DNA of 64,000 nt from Deltaproteobacteria bacterium (GTDB lineage: Bacteria; Myxococcota_A; Polyangia; Nannocystales; Nannocystaceae): positions 930,001 to 994,000 of the forward strand of contig JADJEE010000002.1 of assembly GCA_016709225.1 (NCBI GenBank), written 5' to 3'. Positions 1-8,357 of this stretch are shown here, one piece after another (within the stretch, counting starts at the first letter, position 1; each line of letters opens with the position of its first letter). Both the position numbers and the translations under genes were made by a program. The notes under the pieces are model-generated. The model did not search any database. It worked only from the letters and a program-made list of their open reading frames with translations, and had not been told where the DNA came from.

Positions 1-45
1 CTGCGACGTAGCCGCGCGCGTTGACGCAGTCACGCGTGGGTGCCC

Positions 46-1113
46 ATGATGCCGATCGTGGCACCCGTGGGCATACAAGCTCGTGCGTCGCGCACGATCG
101 CAGGCGTGATCGTGTCGGCGCTGTCGTGGACGGCGGCATGCGGCGACGAGCGGACGCCAGAGCAGGACGACGCCACCGCGTCGGGCATCAGCGTGTCGTC
201 GTCGGCGACCACCGGCATCGATCCCAGCGGGGTGAGCGACACCGCCGACAAGCTCGACGTGCTGGGCGGCGACGGTGGCATGGGCGGCGACAGCAGCAGC
301 GACGCCGGCTGCAAGAAGGTCGACCTGCTCTTCGTCATCGACAACTCCGGCAGCATGGCCGACGAGCAGTCGAACCTCGCAGCCAGCTTCCCCTCGTTCA
401 TCACCGCGATGCGGCAAGAGCTCGCGGACACCAACGGCTACAACGTCGGCGTGATCTCGAGCGACGCCTACGCTGGCGACTTCTCGTGCTCGCTGCAAGA
501 TGGCGTGCTCATCACGCGCACCGCGGGTGCCGATGCGAGCAACGCGAACTGCGGGCCGTTCATGTCGGGTGGCCGCTACATGAACGAGACCGACGATCTC
601 GAGACCAAGTTCGGCTGTGTCGCGAAGATCGGCACCTCGGGCGACGGCAACGAGCGCCCAATGACGGCGCTGTCGGCTGCACTCTCGCCGGGTCTCGCCG
701 GTCCCGGCGGCTGCAACGAGGGCTTCCTGCGCGACGACGCGCTGCTGGTCGTCATCATCATCACCGACGAGGAAGACGACCACGAGGTCGACGGCTGCAT
801 GCAGGAGCCGCAGCCGGGCTCGTCCGGCGATCCCAACGGCTGGTTCCAGGCCGTGATCGCAGCCAAGGGCGGCGACGAGAGCAAGGTCGTGGTGCTGTCG
901 CTGGTCGGCCCCGCGGAGCAGCCGCAGTGCCCCGCGCTCGACAAGTGCAACGGCGGCATCGATGGGGCCGAGGTCGCGACCCGCATCCTCGAGTTCACCA
1001 ACATGTTCACCTACGGCTTCGTCGGGCCCATCTGCGAGCCCTACGGTCCGTTCTTCCTCGAGGCGATCGGTGTCATCAAGAGTGCCTGCGACGACTTCGA
1101 ACCCCCGGCCTGA
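46..1113 (+). CDS. VWA-domain lipoprotein
   Basis: The product is 355 aa. The N-terminus is a signal peptide ending in a lipobox-like SWTAAC, followed by an S/T/G/D-rich linker, so I infer an exported lipid-anchored protein. A von Willebrand factor A-like domain begins near residue 93: a hydrophobic strand (LLFVID) leads into the metal-site motif D99-N-S-G-S, and a second strand VVIIITDEED follows about 140 residues later. VWA domains bind ligands through a divalent metal; the ligand here is unknown. Several cysteines in the C-terminal half suggest disulfides. GTG 40 and ATG 49 are alternative starts, and none has a clear Shine-Dalgarno. The next gene starts inside its 3' end, suggesting cotranscription. 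Confidence 0.8.
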   Translation: MMPIVAPVGIQARASRTIAGVIVSALSWTAACGDERTPEQDDATASGISVSSSATTGIDPSGVSDTADKLDVLGGDGGMGGDSSSDAGCKKVDLLFVIDNSGSMADEQSNLAASFPSFITAMRQELADTNGYNVGVISSDAYAGDFSCSLQDGVLITRTAGADASNANCGPFMSGGRYMNETDDLETKFGCVAKIGTSGDGNERPMTALSAALSPGLAGPGGCNEGFLRDDALLVVIIITDEEDDHEVDGCMQEPQPGSSGDPNGWFQAVIAAKGGDESKVVVLSLVGPAEQPQCPALDKCNGGIDGAEVATRILEFTNMFTYGFVGPICEPYGPFFLEAIGVIKSACDDFEPPA

Positions 1114-2167
1114 ACGCCTCTGGGCGCTACTGCTACTGCTCGGATGCGGCTCCGACCCGAGCGCCGGCTCGGGCGCGGGTGACAGCGGCACGACCAGCGG
1201 CGCCGAGGTCACGTCTGCCTTCACGACCACCGTCGATACCGGCTCGACGGTCGGCACGGATGCGTCGGGCTCGGCTGGCGGCAGCTCCGACGGCACCCGC
1301 GGCAGTACCAGCGATCCCGACACCGGCGGCCCGCAGCCCGACGACTGCATCACCGACACCGCCGCCGGCCACCACGCCTTCGCGTGCGATGGCATCACCT
1401 ACGATCTCGAGGTGCCGCCGCAGTGCCTCGCCGGCGGCTGCGGCCTCATCGTCGACGTGCACGGCTTCACCATGAGCGCGCAGATGCAGGACGCCAACAC
1501 CGGCATGCGCGCCCGCGGCACCGAGCACGACTTCATCGTCCTGCAGCCCAACGCCAACCCTGCGCCGCCGCTGGCCAGCTGGAACCCCGCGACCGACGAC
1601 GACAAGGTCTTCGCGTTCCTCCAGCGGGTCGCGACGGTGTTCGCGGTCGACCCCGATCGCATCCACTTCACCGGTTTCTCCCAGGGCGGTTTCATGAGCT
1701 GGCGCTTCGCGTGCGACCACGCCGACGTGCTGGCCTCGGTGGCGCCCGGCGCCGCGTGTGGCAACGGCGGCGGTGCGTTCCCCGACTGCGTCTTCGACGA
1801 CACCCACGCGCCGAGCGAGCCGCTCGACATTCTCTACCTGCACGGCACCACCGACGCGCTGGTGAACATCGCGTGCGCGCAGCCCCGCATCGACGCGGTC
1901 GTCGAGCACTTCGGGCTCGGGCCGGCGATGCAGGTCGAGCAGGACGGCAGCCATCGCTGGATCCGCCACGAGAGCGACGAGATGGTGCTCGAGTACATCG
2001 AGCACGACTACGCCGCCGCCTCGCCGCTCATCCTCGGCCACTGCTTCCCCGGCAGCACCGACCCCGGCGACGCACCCGGCCAGGTGTTCTCGTTCAGGTG
2101 CGAGGGCGACAACGCGTTCGTGTGGGGCGAAGCGGTGATGGACTTCTTCCTCGCCCACCCGAAGTGA
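1070..2167 (+). CDS. Secreted PHB-depolymerase-like esterase lipoprotein
   Basis: The 365-aa product starts at GTG 1070, chosen because GAGG lies 6 nt upstream; GTG 1082 is the alternative. The start lies within the upstream gene (44-nt overlap). The signal peptide is short, with lipobox LLGC, and is followed by about 60 residues of G/S/T/D linker. The catalytic part resembles the PHB depolymerase / LpqC esterase group of alpha/beta hydrolases: an oxyanion region VDVHGFT, nucleophile elbow G-F-S204-Q-G-G, an Asp candidate in YLHGTTDALV and a His candidate in DGSHRW. By family it hydrolyses polyester or carboxyl-ester bonds of extracellular substrates; the natural substrate cannot be read from sequence. 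Confidence 0.8.
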   Translation: MSSRVPATTSNPRPERLWALLLLLGCGSDPSAGSGAGDSGTTSGAEVTSAFTTTVDTGSTVGTDASGSAGGSSDGTRGSTSDPDTGGPQPDDCITDTAAGHHAFACDGITYDLEVPPQCLAGGCGLIVDVHGFTMSAQMQDANTGMRARGTEHDFIVLQPNANPAPPLASWNPATDDDKVFAFLQRVATVFAVDPDRIHFTGFSQGGFMSWRFACDHADVLASVAPGAACGNGGGAFPDCVFDDTHAPSEPLDILYLHGTTDALVNIACAQPRIDAVVEHFGLGPAMQVEQDGSHRWIRHESDEMVLEYIEHDYAAASPLILGHCFPGSTDPGDAPGQVFSFRCEGDNAFVWGEAVMDFFLAHPK

Positions 2168-2186
2168 TGGCGAGGGCGCGCGATCG

Positions 2187-3410
2187 TCAGCGACCGAAGC
2201 GCACCACCGCGGCGAGCATCACCACCCACGCGCCGCGCCGCCACACCTCGAAGCCCTGGATCGCGTGGGCGCGCGCGCGCAGGGTGGTCGCCACCGTGAG
2301 TCGCCCACCGAGCGCCACCCGCGGTGCCACGCGACCCTCGAGCTGGATCGGCAGGCCCAGCAGTGGGTCGACCCGCACGAAGCGTTCGTCCCCCACGCGC
2401 GCCCCGTGCACGCTGATGCCACCGCTCGCGAGCACCGAGAGATGCAGCGCGCGGCCCAGCTGCGCGCGGTAGCCGAGGCCCGCCGCCAGCTGGGTGTCGA
2501 CGGTGACGATCTCGGAGCTGCGCGTCGGCAAGACCGCGAGGTCGAGGCCGAGCGCGAGCCCACGATCGGAGGCCAACTCCGCGCCCATCGACGGCGCGGC
2601 ATCGACCGCGCGTGGTCGCCACGCAAACCCCACGCCGATGCGCCCAGCGGCCGACCAACGCGGGCGCCGACGCGGCGCGGTGGGACTCGCGGCGGGCGTC
2701 GCCACCGGCTCGCGCGGTCGCGATGGCACCTCGGGCGGCGCCGCGGCGGTCGACGTGACGCTCGCCGCCGCCGCATCGAGCTGCTCACGCGCGTCCTCGA
2801 TCGCGCCGTGCTCGACCGCGGTGGCGAGCGAGCGCATGCACGCATCGGCATCGTGCCCCTGCGCGACCGCGTGACCGCCGTCGCGACGATCGACGCACAG
2901 GGTGCGAGCGGCGTCGATTGACTCGGGCACGATCACGTCGCCGTGGGCAGCGAAGGCCGCGAGTACGTCGCGGCGATCCGCGGCCGCACCGGGCGCAATC
3001 ACGACGTGCACACCATCCGTCACTGCCGCCGTGGAATCCGCGCCGGCGCGCGCGAGATCGACGGCGACCTGGACCAGCTCCAGCTCGACGACCGCCGCAT
3101 CGCGACCACCGGCGACGATCTCGGCGCTCGCGGGCGCGACACCGCGTGCGTGCGCCGTGACGACGTAGCGATCGTCGCGACGCGCGATCGTCAGACGCGT
3201 CGTAGCGCCGGGATCGATCGCAACGCCGCCCTCGAGTAGGCGTTCGATGACGTGGCCGGTCACGCGCCGGACATCACCTGCGGCGAGCGCCCCGTCGTCG
3301 ACCTCGACGCGCACCGCCGGCATCGCCGACACGACCCACCACATCGCGATCGTCAGGCCCACGAACACCCGCGCGGGCGAGATGTCGGTCGCAACGCGGC
3401 TCTCGTGCAC
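2187..3410 (-). CDS. Barrel-like exported protein of sigma/FecR cassette
   Basis: The 407-aa product (GTG start) is not a recognised family. A hydrophobic segment at residues 14-32 should act as signal peptide or anchor. Residues 33-200 form a compact alpha/beta-looking region, a P/A/R-rich spacer follows (about 225-265), and the last 140 residues alternate polar and hydrophobic residues with many Gly, as in small outer-membrane barrels, ending in VVRFGR. It lies 9 nt downstream of the FecR gene, last in a sigma-FecR-barrel operon. The same overall design recurs in the protein encoded at 40429-41469, beside another sigma factor. I infer an envelope component whose state is read by the sigma/anti-sigma pair. 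Confidence 0.6.
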   Translation of the reverse strand: MHESRVATDISPARVFVGLTIAMWWVVSAMPAVRVEVDDGALAAGDVRRVTGHVIERLLEGGVAIDPGATTRLTIARRDDRYVVTAHARGVAPASAEIVAGGRDAAVVELELVQVAVDLARAGADSTAAVTDGVHVVIAPGAAADRRDVLAAFAAHGDVIVPESIDAARTLCVDRRDGGHAVAQGHDADACMRSLATAVEHGAIEDAREQLDAAAASVTSTAAAPPEVPSRPREPVATPAASPTAPRRRPRWSAAGRIGVGFAWRPRAVDAAPSMGAELASDRGLALGLDLAVLPTRSSEIVTVDTQLAAGLGYRAQLGRALHLSVLASGGISVHGARVGDERFVRVDPLLGLPIQLEGRVAPRVALGGRLTVATTLRARAHAIQGFEVWRRGAWVVMLAAVVRFGR

Positions 3411-3419
3411 CGCGGCGCA

Positions 3420-4436
3420 CTAGTCACCGCAGTCCAAGCGCGCGAGGTGATCGCCGGCGCGCGCACGGGAGCTGCCCTTGGTGAATCGGCGCAGGTGCGA
3501 GCGCCAGTGCGCGCACGCAGTCGTGTCGTCACCGTGCAACTCGAGCAGGGTGCCGAGCTCGAACGAGAGCACCTCGAGCGTGTCGGGATCGTGCACCGCC
3601 GCCATCGAGCCGAGAAGCAATCGTTCGGCATCGTCGTAGTCGCCGGCATGACGCAGGCGCGCGACCTGGTCCAGCAGCTCGCCCAGATCGACCGCAGCGG
3701 CCGGCTGCGACGGCTTCTGCCGCTGTGCGGGCGTGGCGGGCCGCGGCGCAGGCACCGGCAGGTCGGGGGCCCGCGCGGGCTCGGCCGGCCGGCGATCCCA
3801 GCTGAAGCGCTGGCCCGGCAGCACCTCGTGGACCTCGGCGCCGTCGACGAACTCGACCCGCCCGTGGATGAGGTCGAGGTGACCACGCGGGCCCAGGTTC
3901 TGGATCTCGAAGCGCGTGCCGATCACGCGCACGCGGCCCGCACCCACGTCGACCTCGACCGGCGGCGCGTCACCGACGGGTCGCACGTCGAAGCTCGCGG
4001 CGCCCGCAAGCAACACGATCGTGCGATCGCGGCGGGCGAGCTGCGCGTCGGCCCAGACCTCGACCTCGACACCGATCTCGTCGAGCCGCAGCCGACACGG
4101 CGCGGCGACCTCCGCGGGAACACCGGTGAGCGTCGTCGCGCATGCGTCCTGCGGCGACGGGGTCGGGAGCGGCGCGGTGGGGTTCGGCGCCACCGCCACC
4201 GGTGCCACCGGCACCGCGGAGGCGGGCGAGGCCGGCACCCCCCGCGGCAGCCACCACCACGCCAGCGCCACGCCGAGTGCGAAGCTCGCGATCGGGATCC
4301 ACACACGCGCCGGCGACGATCGCCTGCGGCCCCGAGGCGCCTCGAGCACGTGGCGTCGCAGCGTCGACGGCACCGGCACGGCGTCGAGCGCCGCGCCGAG
4401 GGCTTGCAGATCGTCGTGCAGCGGTCGGTCGATCAT
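3420..4436 (-). CDS. FecR-domain membrane protein, putative anti-sigma
   Basis: This 338-aa single-pass protein begins at ATG 4436, which overlaps the sigma-factor stop as ATGA; that overlap fixes the start. Residues 1-45 are cytoplasmic and basic, a transmembrane helix (ASFALGVALAWWWLP) follows near 50-65, and the periplasmic part carries a FecR-like beta domain (about 115-215, including the typical IGTRFEI and HGRVEF strands). The C-terminal 90 residues look like TPR helices and end in LDCGD. FecR-type proteins transmit envelope signals to a cognate ECF sigma factor, so an anti-sigma role for the protein at 4433-4996 is inferred. No zinc-finger anti-sigma motif is visible. Confidence 0.8.
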   Translation of the reverse strand: MIDRPLHDDLQALGAALDAVPVPSTLRRHVLEAPRGRRRSSPARVWIPIASFALGVALAWWWLPRGVPASPASAVPVAPVAVAPNPTAPLPTPSPQDACATTLTGVPAEVAAPCRLRLDEIGVEVEVWADAQLARRDRTIVLLAGAASFDVRPVGDAPPVEVDVGAGRVRVIGTRFEIQNLGPRGHLDLIHGRVEFVDGAEVHEVLPGQRFSWDRRPAEPARAPDLPVPAPRPATPAQRQKPSQPAAAVDLGELLDQVARLRHAGDYDDAERLLLGSMAAVHDPDTLEVLSFELGTLLELHGDDTTACAHWRSHLRRFTKGSSRARAGDHLARLDCGD

Positions 4437-4996
4437 GGCGCCGCCTTTGCTTCGCAGTCGCGGGCGCGCGCGAGCTGGGCCTCGGCGCGCGTGAGGAGCT
4501 TCGAGACGTAGCCGGGTGACAGGCCCAGGATCGCGGCGATCTCGAGCTGCGGTGTGCCATCGAAGTGCCGCATGCAGACGATCACGCGCTGGCGATCGGG
4601 CAGTCGGTCGATCTCCGCGAGCAGCGCCCGCAGCTCGGCGCGTTCGAGCACGATGCTGTCGGGCTCGCGGGGCGCGGGTGCCTGCATGCCGAGCACCCAG
4701 CGCACCGGCGCCAGCTGCAAGAATCGCTCGCGCCGCAGCAGGTTGAGCGCACGGTGGACGGTGGCGCGGTACAGCCACCCGCCGACGTTGTCGATCAGCG
4801 CGCCGTCGTCGATGCGCTCGATCAGATCGACGAACACGTCCTGCGCGACGTCCTGCGCGAACCCGCGATCCCCCCTACCGTAGCGCAGCGCCAGCCGGTA
4901 GGTTCGTTCGCCGTGGGCATCGTACAGCTCGGCCAGCCGCGCGCGGCGGTCCTGCGGCAGCGCGGCCGCGAGCGAGGGTGCGAGCATGGCGGGCAT
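4433..4996 (-). CDS. ECF RNA polymerase sigma factor
   Basis: The 187-aa product has sigma region 2 near residues 18-85 (AQDVAQDVFVDLIERI, then GWLYRATVHRALNLLRRER) and region 4 near 120-180 (LPDRQRVIVCMRHFDGTPQLEIAAILGLSPGYVSKLL), the normal layout of an extracytoplasmic-function sigma factor. The start may be ATG 4996 or ATG 4987, both in frame. Its stop overlaps the start of the FecR gene by 4 nt, implying translational coupling with the presumed regulator. It is divergent from the lipoprotein gene at 5087, separated by 90 bp that must hold both promoters. The regulon is unknown. Confidence 0.9.
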   Translation of the reverse strand: MPAMLAPSLAAALPQDRRARLAELYDAHGERTYRLALRYGRGDRGFAQDVAQDVFVDLIERIDDGALIDNVGGWLYRATVHRALNLLRRERFLQLAPVRWVLGMQAPAPREPDSIVLERAELRALLAEIDRLPDRQRVIVCMRHFDGTPQLEIAAILGLSPGYVSKLLTRAEAQLARARDCEAKAAP

Positions 4997-5086
4997 GCAG
5001 GTCGACGACGTCTCGGCACACGAGCATCGGCGGAATTTCCTGCCGCGATCGGGAAATCGACCGGCGGGTGGTTTGCCGAGGTGGCC

Positions 5087-6529
5087 ATGACCCCACGAGC
5101 TCGGCTCCGGACCCTGATGTTGGCCCTGTGCACCGCACTGGGCGGCTGCACCACCGATGCCGTCGATCACGACGGCCGTTGCGCACCCAAGGTGTTGGCG
5201 GGCACGTTCACCGGCCTCGACCTCGACCTGCTGCAGGGCTACACCCGCGTCGGCGGCGATCTCCAGATCCCCGAGGGCACCACCTCGCTGATGGCGCTGG
5301 GGTGCCTCGAGCACGTCGACGGCGGGCTCACGATCGCGGACCTTCCCGCGCTGGGCGACCTCTCCGGGCTCGAAAACCTGCAGCACGTCGGTGGCCTCTC
5401 GCTCTCGGGTCTTACGGCCCTCGACGACACCTCGGGGCTGTCGGGCCTGCGCGAGATCGACGACGGCATGAGCCTGTGGGACCTGCCGGCCCTGCGCGAG
5501 CTCGCGGCCCCGGCGAACCTGACGACCCTCACGAGCGTGGAGCTCGTGCGGCTCTCGGCGCTCGAGCGATGGGATGCGCCGATCGGCGTCGACGAGCTCG
5601 ACCGCGTGATGATCGCGGAGGTCGAGCCGAGTGCATCGATCACGGCGCTCGTGGGCGTCACGCACATCGGCCAGCTGAACCTCGACCTCGGCCCGCAGCC
5701 GAACCCCCTGCCGGCGTCACCCCACCTGCACCTGGATGGGCTGCGCACGGCCGACGCGCTGGCGCTGCACGGCGTGCCGGCGGGTGTCATCGCGTCGCTG
5801 GGCGCACTGGAGAGCGTCGGTGGGATGACGCTCTCGTCGCCCTCGGCCACCGACCTGGCGGGCCTCGCCTCGCTGCGCACCGCCACTTCGCTGCGGATCA
5901 CCAACAGCCCCGCGCTCACGTCGCTGCATGGCCTCGAAGCGCTGGAGGAGGCCAGCTCCATCGAGCTCACCTCGCTCGCCGCGCTCGCTGACCTCGACGG
6001 GCTGGCGGGCCTGCGCCGGGTGGTGGGCCAACCGCCGGCGCGCGACGGCGTCGCCGGTGACCTACCCAGCATCCAACTCGAGCGGTGCCCGGCGCTGCAC
6101 GATGTCTCGGCCCTCGATGGACTCGAGTCCGACTACCTCTTCGAGCTCTCGCTGCGCGAGCTGCCGAGCCTCACGACGCTACCCAGCTGGCCAGCGCTGC
6201 GGCGCATCGGCTACCTCGACCTCGATCGCACCGGCGTCACCGACCTCGACGCGCTGCTCGGCGTGACGCGCATGGACGCTTCCTACTTTGCGGCGGGAGA
6301 CCCCGCGCCGCACGACAGCGACAACTTCTCGATCACGCTCACCGACAACCCGGCACTCGCCGACCTCGAAGGGCTCGCGGGGGTGGTCGCGGTCGGTGCG
6401 TGGGGCGACCTGTACATCCACGACAACGCCGCGCTGCCGAGCTGCAGCGTGGACGCGCTGGTGGAGCAACTCGGCGCCGCCGGGCGCACCGACGGCACCT
6501 ACGAGGTCGGCGACAACGGCGACTGCTGA
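5087..6529 (+). CDS. LRR / receptor-L-domain-like lipoprotein
   Basis: The 480-aa product has a clean lipoprotein signal (MTPRARLRTLMLALCTALGGC). The mature part consists of irregular repeats of about 24-28 residues with recurring patterns such as LEHVDGGLTIADLPALGDL and LTSLHGLEALEEASSIELT, that is, L-x-x-L/V-x-G-L-x-I runs typical of right-handed leucine-rich or receptor-L solenoids. A Cys pair brackets the C-terminal cap (SCSVDAL...GDC). Such solenoids bind protein or glycan partners; the partner here is unknown. It is divergently transcribed from the ECF sigma gene, making it a plausible member of that regulon (inference). Its 3' end overlaps the convergent methyltransferase gene by 31 bp. 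Confidence 0.7.
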   Translation: MTPRARLRTLMLALCTALGGCTTDAVDHDGRCAPKVLAGTFTGLDLDLLQGYTRVGGDLQIPEGTTSLMALGCLEHVDGGLTIADLPALGDLSGLENLQHVGGLSLSGLTALDDTSGLSGLREIDDGMSLWDLPALRELAAPANLTTLTSVELVRLSALERWDAPIGVDELDRVMIAEVEPSASITALVGVTHIGQLNLDLGPQPNPLPASPHLHLDGLRTADALALHGVPAGVIASLGALESVGGMTLSSPSATDLAGLASLRTATSLRITNSPALTSLHGLEALEEASSIELTSLAALADLDGLAGLRRVVGQPPARDGVAGDLPSIQLERCPALHDVSALDGLESDYLFELSLRELPSLTTLPSWPALRRIGYLDLDRTGVTDLDALLGVTRMDASYFAAGDPAPHDSDNFSITLTDNPALADLEGLAGVVAVGAWGDLYIHDNAALPSCSVDALVEQLGAAGRTDGTYEVGDNGDC

Positions 6530-7257
6530 ACCTGCGCGTGGGCGAGCGCGGCGATGGTCGCGGGCGTCGAGCCACAGCAGGCGCCGATCCACGCCAATCC
6601 GTGTCGTCGCGCGAGCGCGACCAGCTGCGCCGCGAAGGCGTCGTCGTCCTGACCCGGCGCGCAGCTGGGGTACGCCGCTTCGATCACGCCGCCCGGCGCG
6701 AGCTCGAGCGCGGCCGCGATCGTCGGGAGCGCCGCGCAGTGCAGCGCGACGTGCTCGACCTCGAGTCCCGCGAGCGCGGCGGCGTGCAGCGTCGGCGTCG
6801 GCACCACCGCGGCCCACCGCCGCGGGTGCAGCCCGCGCGTGACCTCCAGCGCGCGTGCGAGTTCGTCGAGATCGACGAAGCTCTCGAGCAAGAGCACATC
6901 GATGCCCGCTTCGACCAGCGCGATGGCGGTCTCGCGATACTGCTGCGCACGGCGAATGGGCTCGACCGCGGCGGGCAGCATCGCGACGGCACCCGCCACC
7001 TGCGCGCTCGGGGCCCCGCGACGTGCCAGCGCCACGGCGGCCCGACATTGCCGCGCCACGTCGTCGCCGACGTAGTGACGGTGGGCGCAGGTGGTGTTCG
7101 TCGTGATCATCGCCGCGCCCGCGGTCGCGTAGTCGGCTGCGATCGCCGACACCAACGCGGGCGCCTCGAGGTTGGCGGCCGCCGAGAACGCCGGCGCGCG
7201 CAGCTCGAAGCCGCGGCGCGCCAGCTCGGTCCCGGTGGCGCCGTCGAGCAGGCGCAT
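6499..7257 (-). CDS. Homocysteine S-methyltransferase family protein
   Basis: The 252-aa product opens with RLLDGATGTELARRG, the conserved beginning of the Pfam S-methyl_trans fold, continues through the TTNTT strand and LLLESFVD, and has the zinc-site cysteines in LHCA (about residue 173) and GACCGS (about 227). Known members transfer a methyl group from S-methylmethionine or similar donors to homocysteine, making methionine. At about 250 residues it is shorter than the usual 300 or so, so substrate use is uncertain. ATG 7257 overlaps the TGA of the upstream lipoprotein gene by 1 nt, so the two are co-translated although their roles look unrelated. Confidence 0.8.
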   Translation of the reverse strand: MRLLDGATGTELARRGFELRAPAFSAAANLEAPALVSAIAADYATAGAAMITTNTTCAHRHYVGDDVARQCRAAVALARRGAPSAQVAGAVAMLPAAVEPIRRAQQYRETAIALVEAGIDVLLLESFVDLDELARALEVTRGLHPRRWAAVVPTPTLHAAALAGLEVEHVALHCAALPTIAAALELAPGGVIEAAYPSCAPGQDDDAFAAQLVALARRHGLAWIGACCGSTPATIAALAHAQVQQSPLSPTS

Positions 7258-7847
7258 CAGTCGTTGGGGTCGCAGGTGCCCTGGCAGCAGTCCGGCATCA
7301 GGCAGATCGAGGGATCGTCCTGCATCGCGATGATCGGCATCTGCCGACAGATGTAGCCGTCGCGGTCGCACTGCGCGTCGTCGGTGCACTCGCGCGCGCA
7401 GTACTCGAAGGTGCCCTTCGAGCCCACGCACGACACACCGCCGGCCGGATCGCACATCGGGTCGTCGGCCACGAAGCGGGTGTTGGCGTCGGGCAGCACG
7501 CAGGGCTTGCTGCAGTAGCCGAGCGGCAGCTCGTAGACCACCGCCTGGTTCAGACACACCGCACCGTCGCCCAGCAGCGCCACGCACTCGGCATCGCCCG
7601 AGCAGGCGGCGCCCCAGGCGTCTTGCAGCGGCTCGGTGGCGCCGTTGGTGCCGTCGATCATCTCCGGGAACGCGCAGCCGAGCGCGGCCGCATCGTCGCC
7701 GCCGCTGGCCGAGCCCGCCGAGCTGTCGGCGTTGGTCGAGGGCGACGAGGCACCGTCGTCGTCGGAACCGGTGTCGGCGGGGCAGGCAGTGAGGGCCGCG
7801 AGCAGCGAGCCGAGCACGAGCGAAGCGCGAAACATCATGGCCGGCAT
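7257..7847 (-). CDS. Cys-rich lipoprotein
   Basis: The 196-aa product has signal peptide MPAMMFRASLVLGSLLAALTAC with lipobox LTAC, then about 30 residues of acidic S/D/G linker. The mature domain has some 14 cysteines in pairs (for example SKPCVLPD, CARECTDDAQCDRDG, CLMPDCCQGTC), suggesting a disulfide-bonded extracellular module. I do not recognise a named family. A similar Cys-rich pattern appears in the lipoprotein at 38284-39000 (TTDAECN, ESDADCV), which suggests paralogy. ATG 7838 is an alternative start. It precedes the methyltransferase gene in the same transcript. Confidence 0.7.
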   Translation of the reverse strand: MPAMMFRASLVLGSLLAALTACPADTGSDDDGASSPSTNADSSAGSASGGDDAAALGCAFPEMIDGTNGATEPLQDAWGAACSGDAECVALLGDGAVCLNQAVVYELPLGYCSKPCVLPDANTRFVADDPMCDPAGGVSCVGSKGTFEYCARECTDDAQCDRDGYICRQMPIIAMQDDPSICLMPDCCQGTCDPND

Positions 7848-7990
7848 CGTATGCGAACCCGCGCGGCTTTGGCCAACTTGCCGCGGCCCCCCGCGCGCTG
7901 GCGGCGGACGCACGCGCGCCCGGAGCCGCGCCCCGGTCGCCGCGGTCACGCGCCCGTGATCACTTCGGCCCCGGCGCAGTCTCCGGGATC

Positions 7991-8335
7991 ATGCCGCCGC
8001 TTCGGACTTCCGCCCTGCTCGCGCTCGCCGTCCTCGGCGTCGCCTGCTCGAGCAAGCCCCTGCCCGACGACAAGCTCGCCTACGCCGGTCACTGGACCGG
8101 CAAGGGCGTCGACCTGACCATCACCGAGGGCGGTCGCTGCTCGTACCACCGCGTCTCCGACGACGGCAGCGTCGACGTCAACGCGCCGGTCCAGAGCTTC
8201 GACGGCGACGACTTCGTCGTCGGCCTCGCGTTCTTCAACACCACCTTCGACGTCACCGCGCCACCGCACCAGCAAGACGGACGCTGGCACATGACGGTCG
8301 ACGGTCACGAGCTCGTGCGCGTCGACGCGCCGTGA
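7991..8335 (+). CDS. Small lipoprotein of unknown function
   Basis: The 114-aa product has signal peptide MPPLRTSALLALAVLGVAC (lipobox GVAC) and a mature part of about 95 residues with an alternating beta pattern (YAGHWTGKGVDLTITEGGRCSY, FVVGLAFFNTTFDV). This resembles small beta-sandwich lipoproteins of 80-100 residues that bind or cover surface components, but no family can be named. It is an isolated single gene: upstream genes are on the other strand and the convergent thiolase gene ends 22 bp downstream. Confidence 0.65.
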   Translation: MPPLRTSALLALAVLGVACSSKPLPDDKLAYAGHWTGKGVDLTITEGGRCSYHRVSDDGSVDVNAPVQSFDGDDFVVGLAFFNTTFDVTAPPHQQDGRWHMTVDGHELVRVDAP

Positions 8336-8357
8336 CGGCGGCGGCGACTGCCCCCGA

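Noticed and set aside
21..1475. Long alternative-frame reading frames rich in R, A and P on both strands throughout the window
   Set aside because: High GC keeps stop codons rare; these frames show shadow composition and overlap clearly coding genes with recognisable domains.
5035..5057. Inverted repeat ATTTCC / GGAAAT between the sigma and LRR genes
   Set aside because: Only 6 bp per arm with 11-bp spacing; too weak to call an operator without more evidence.
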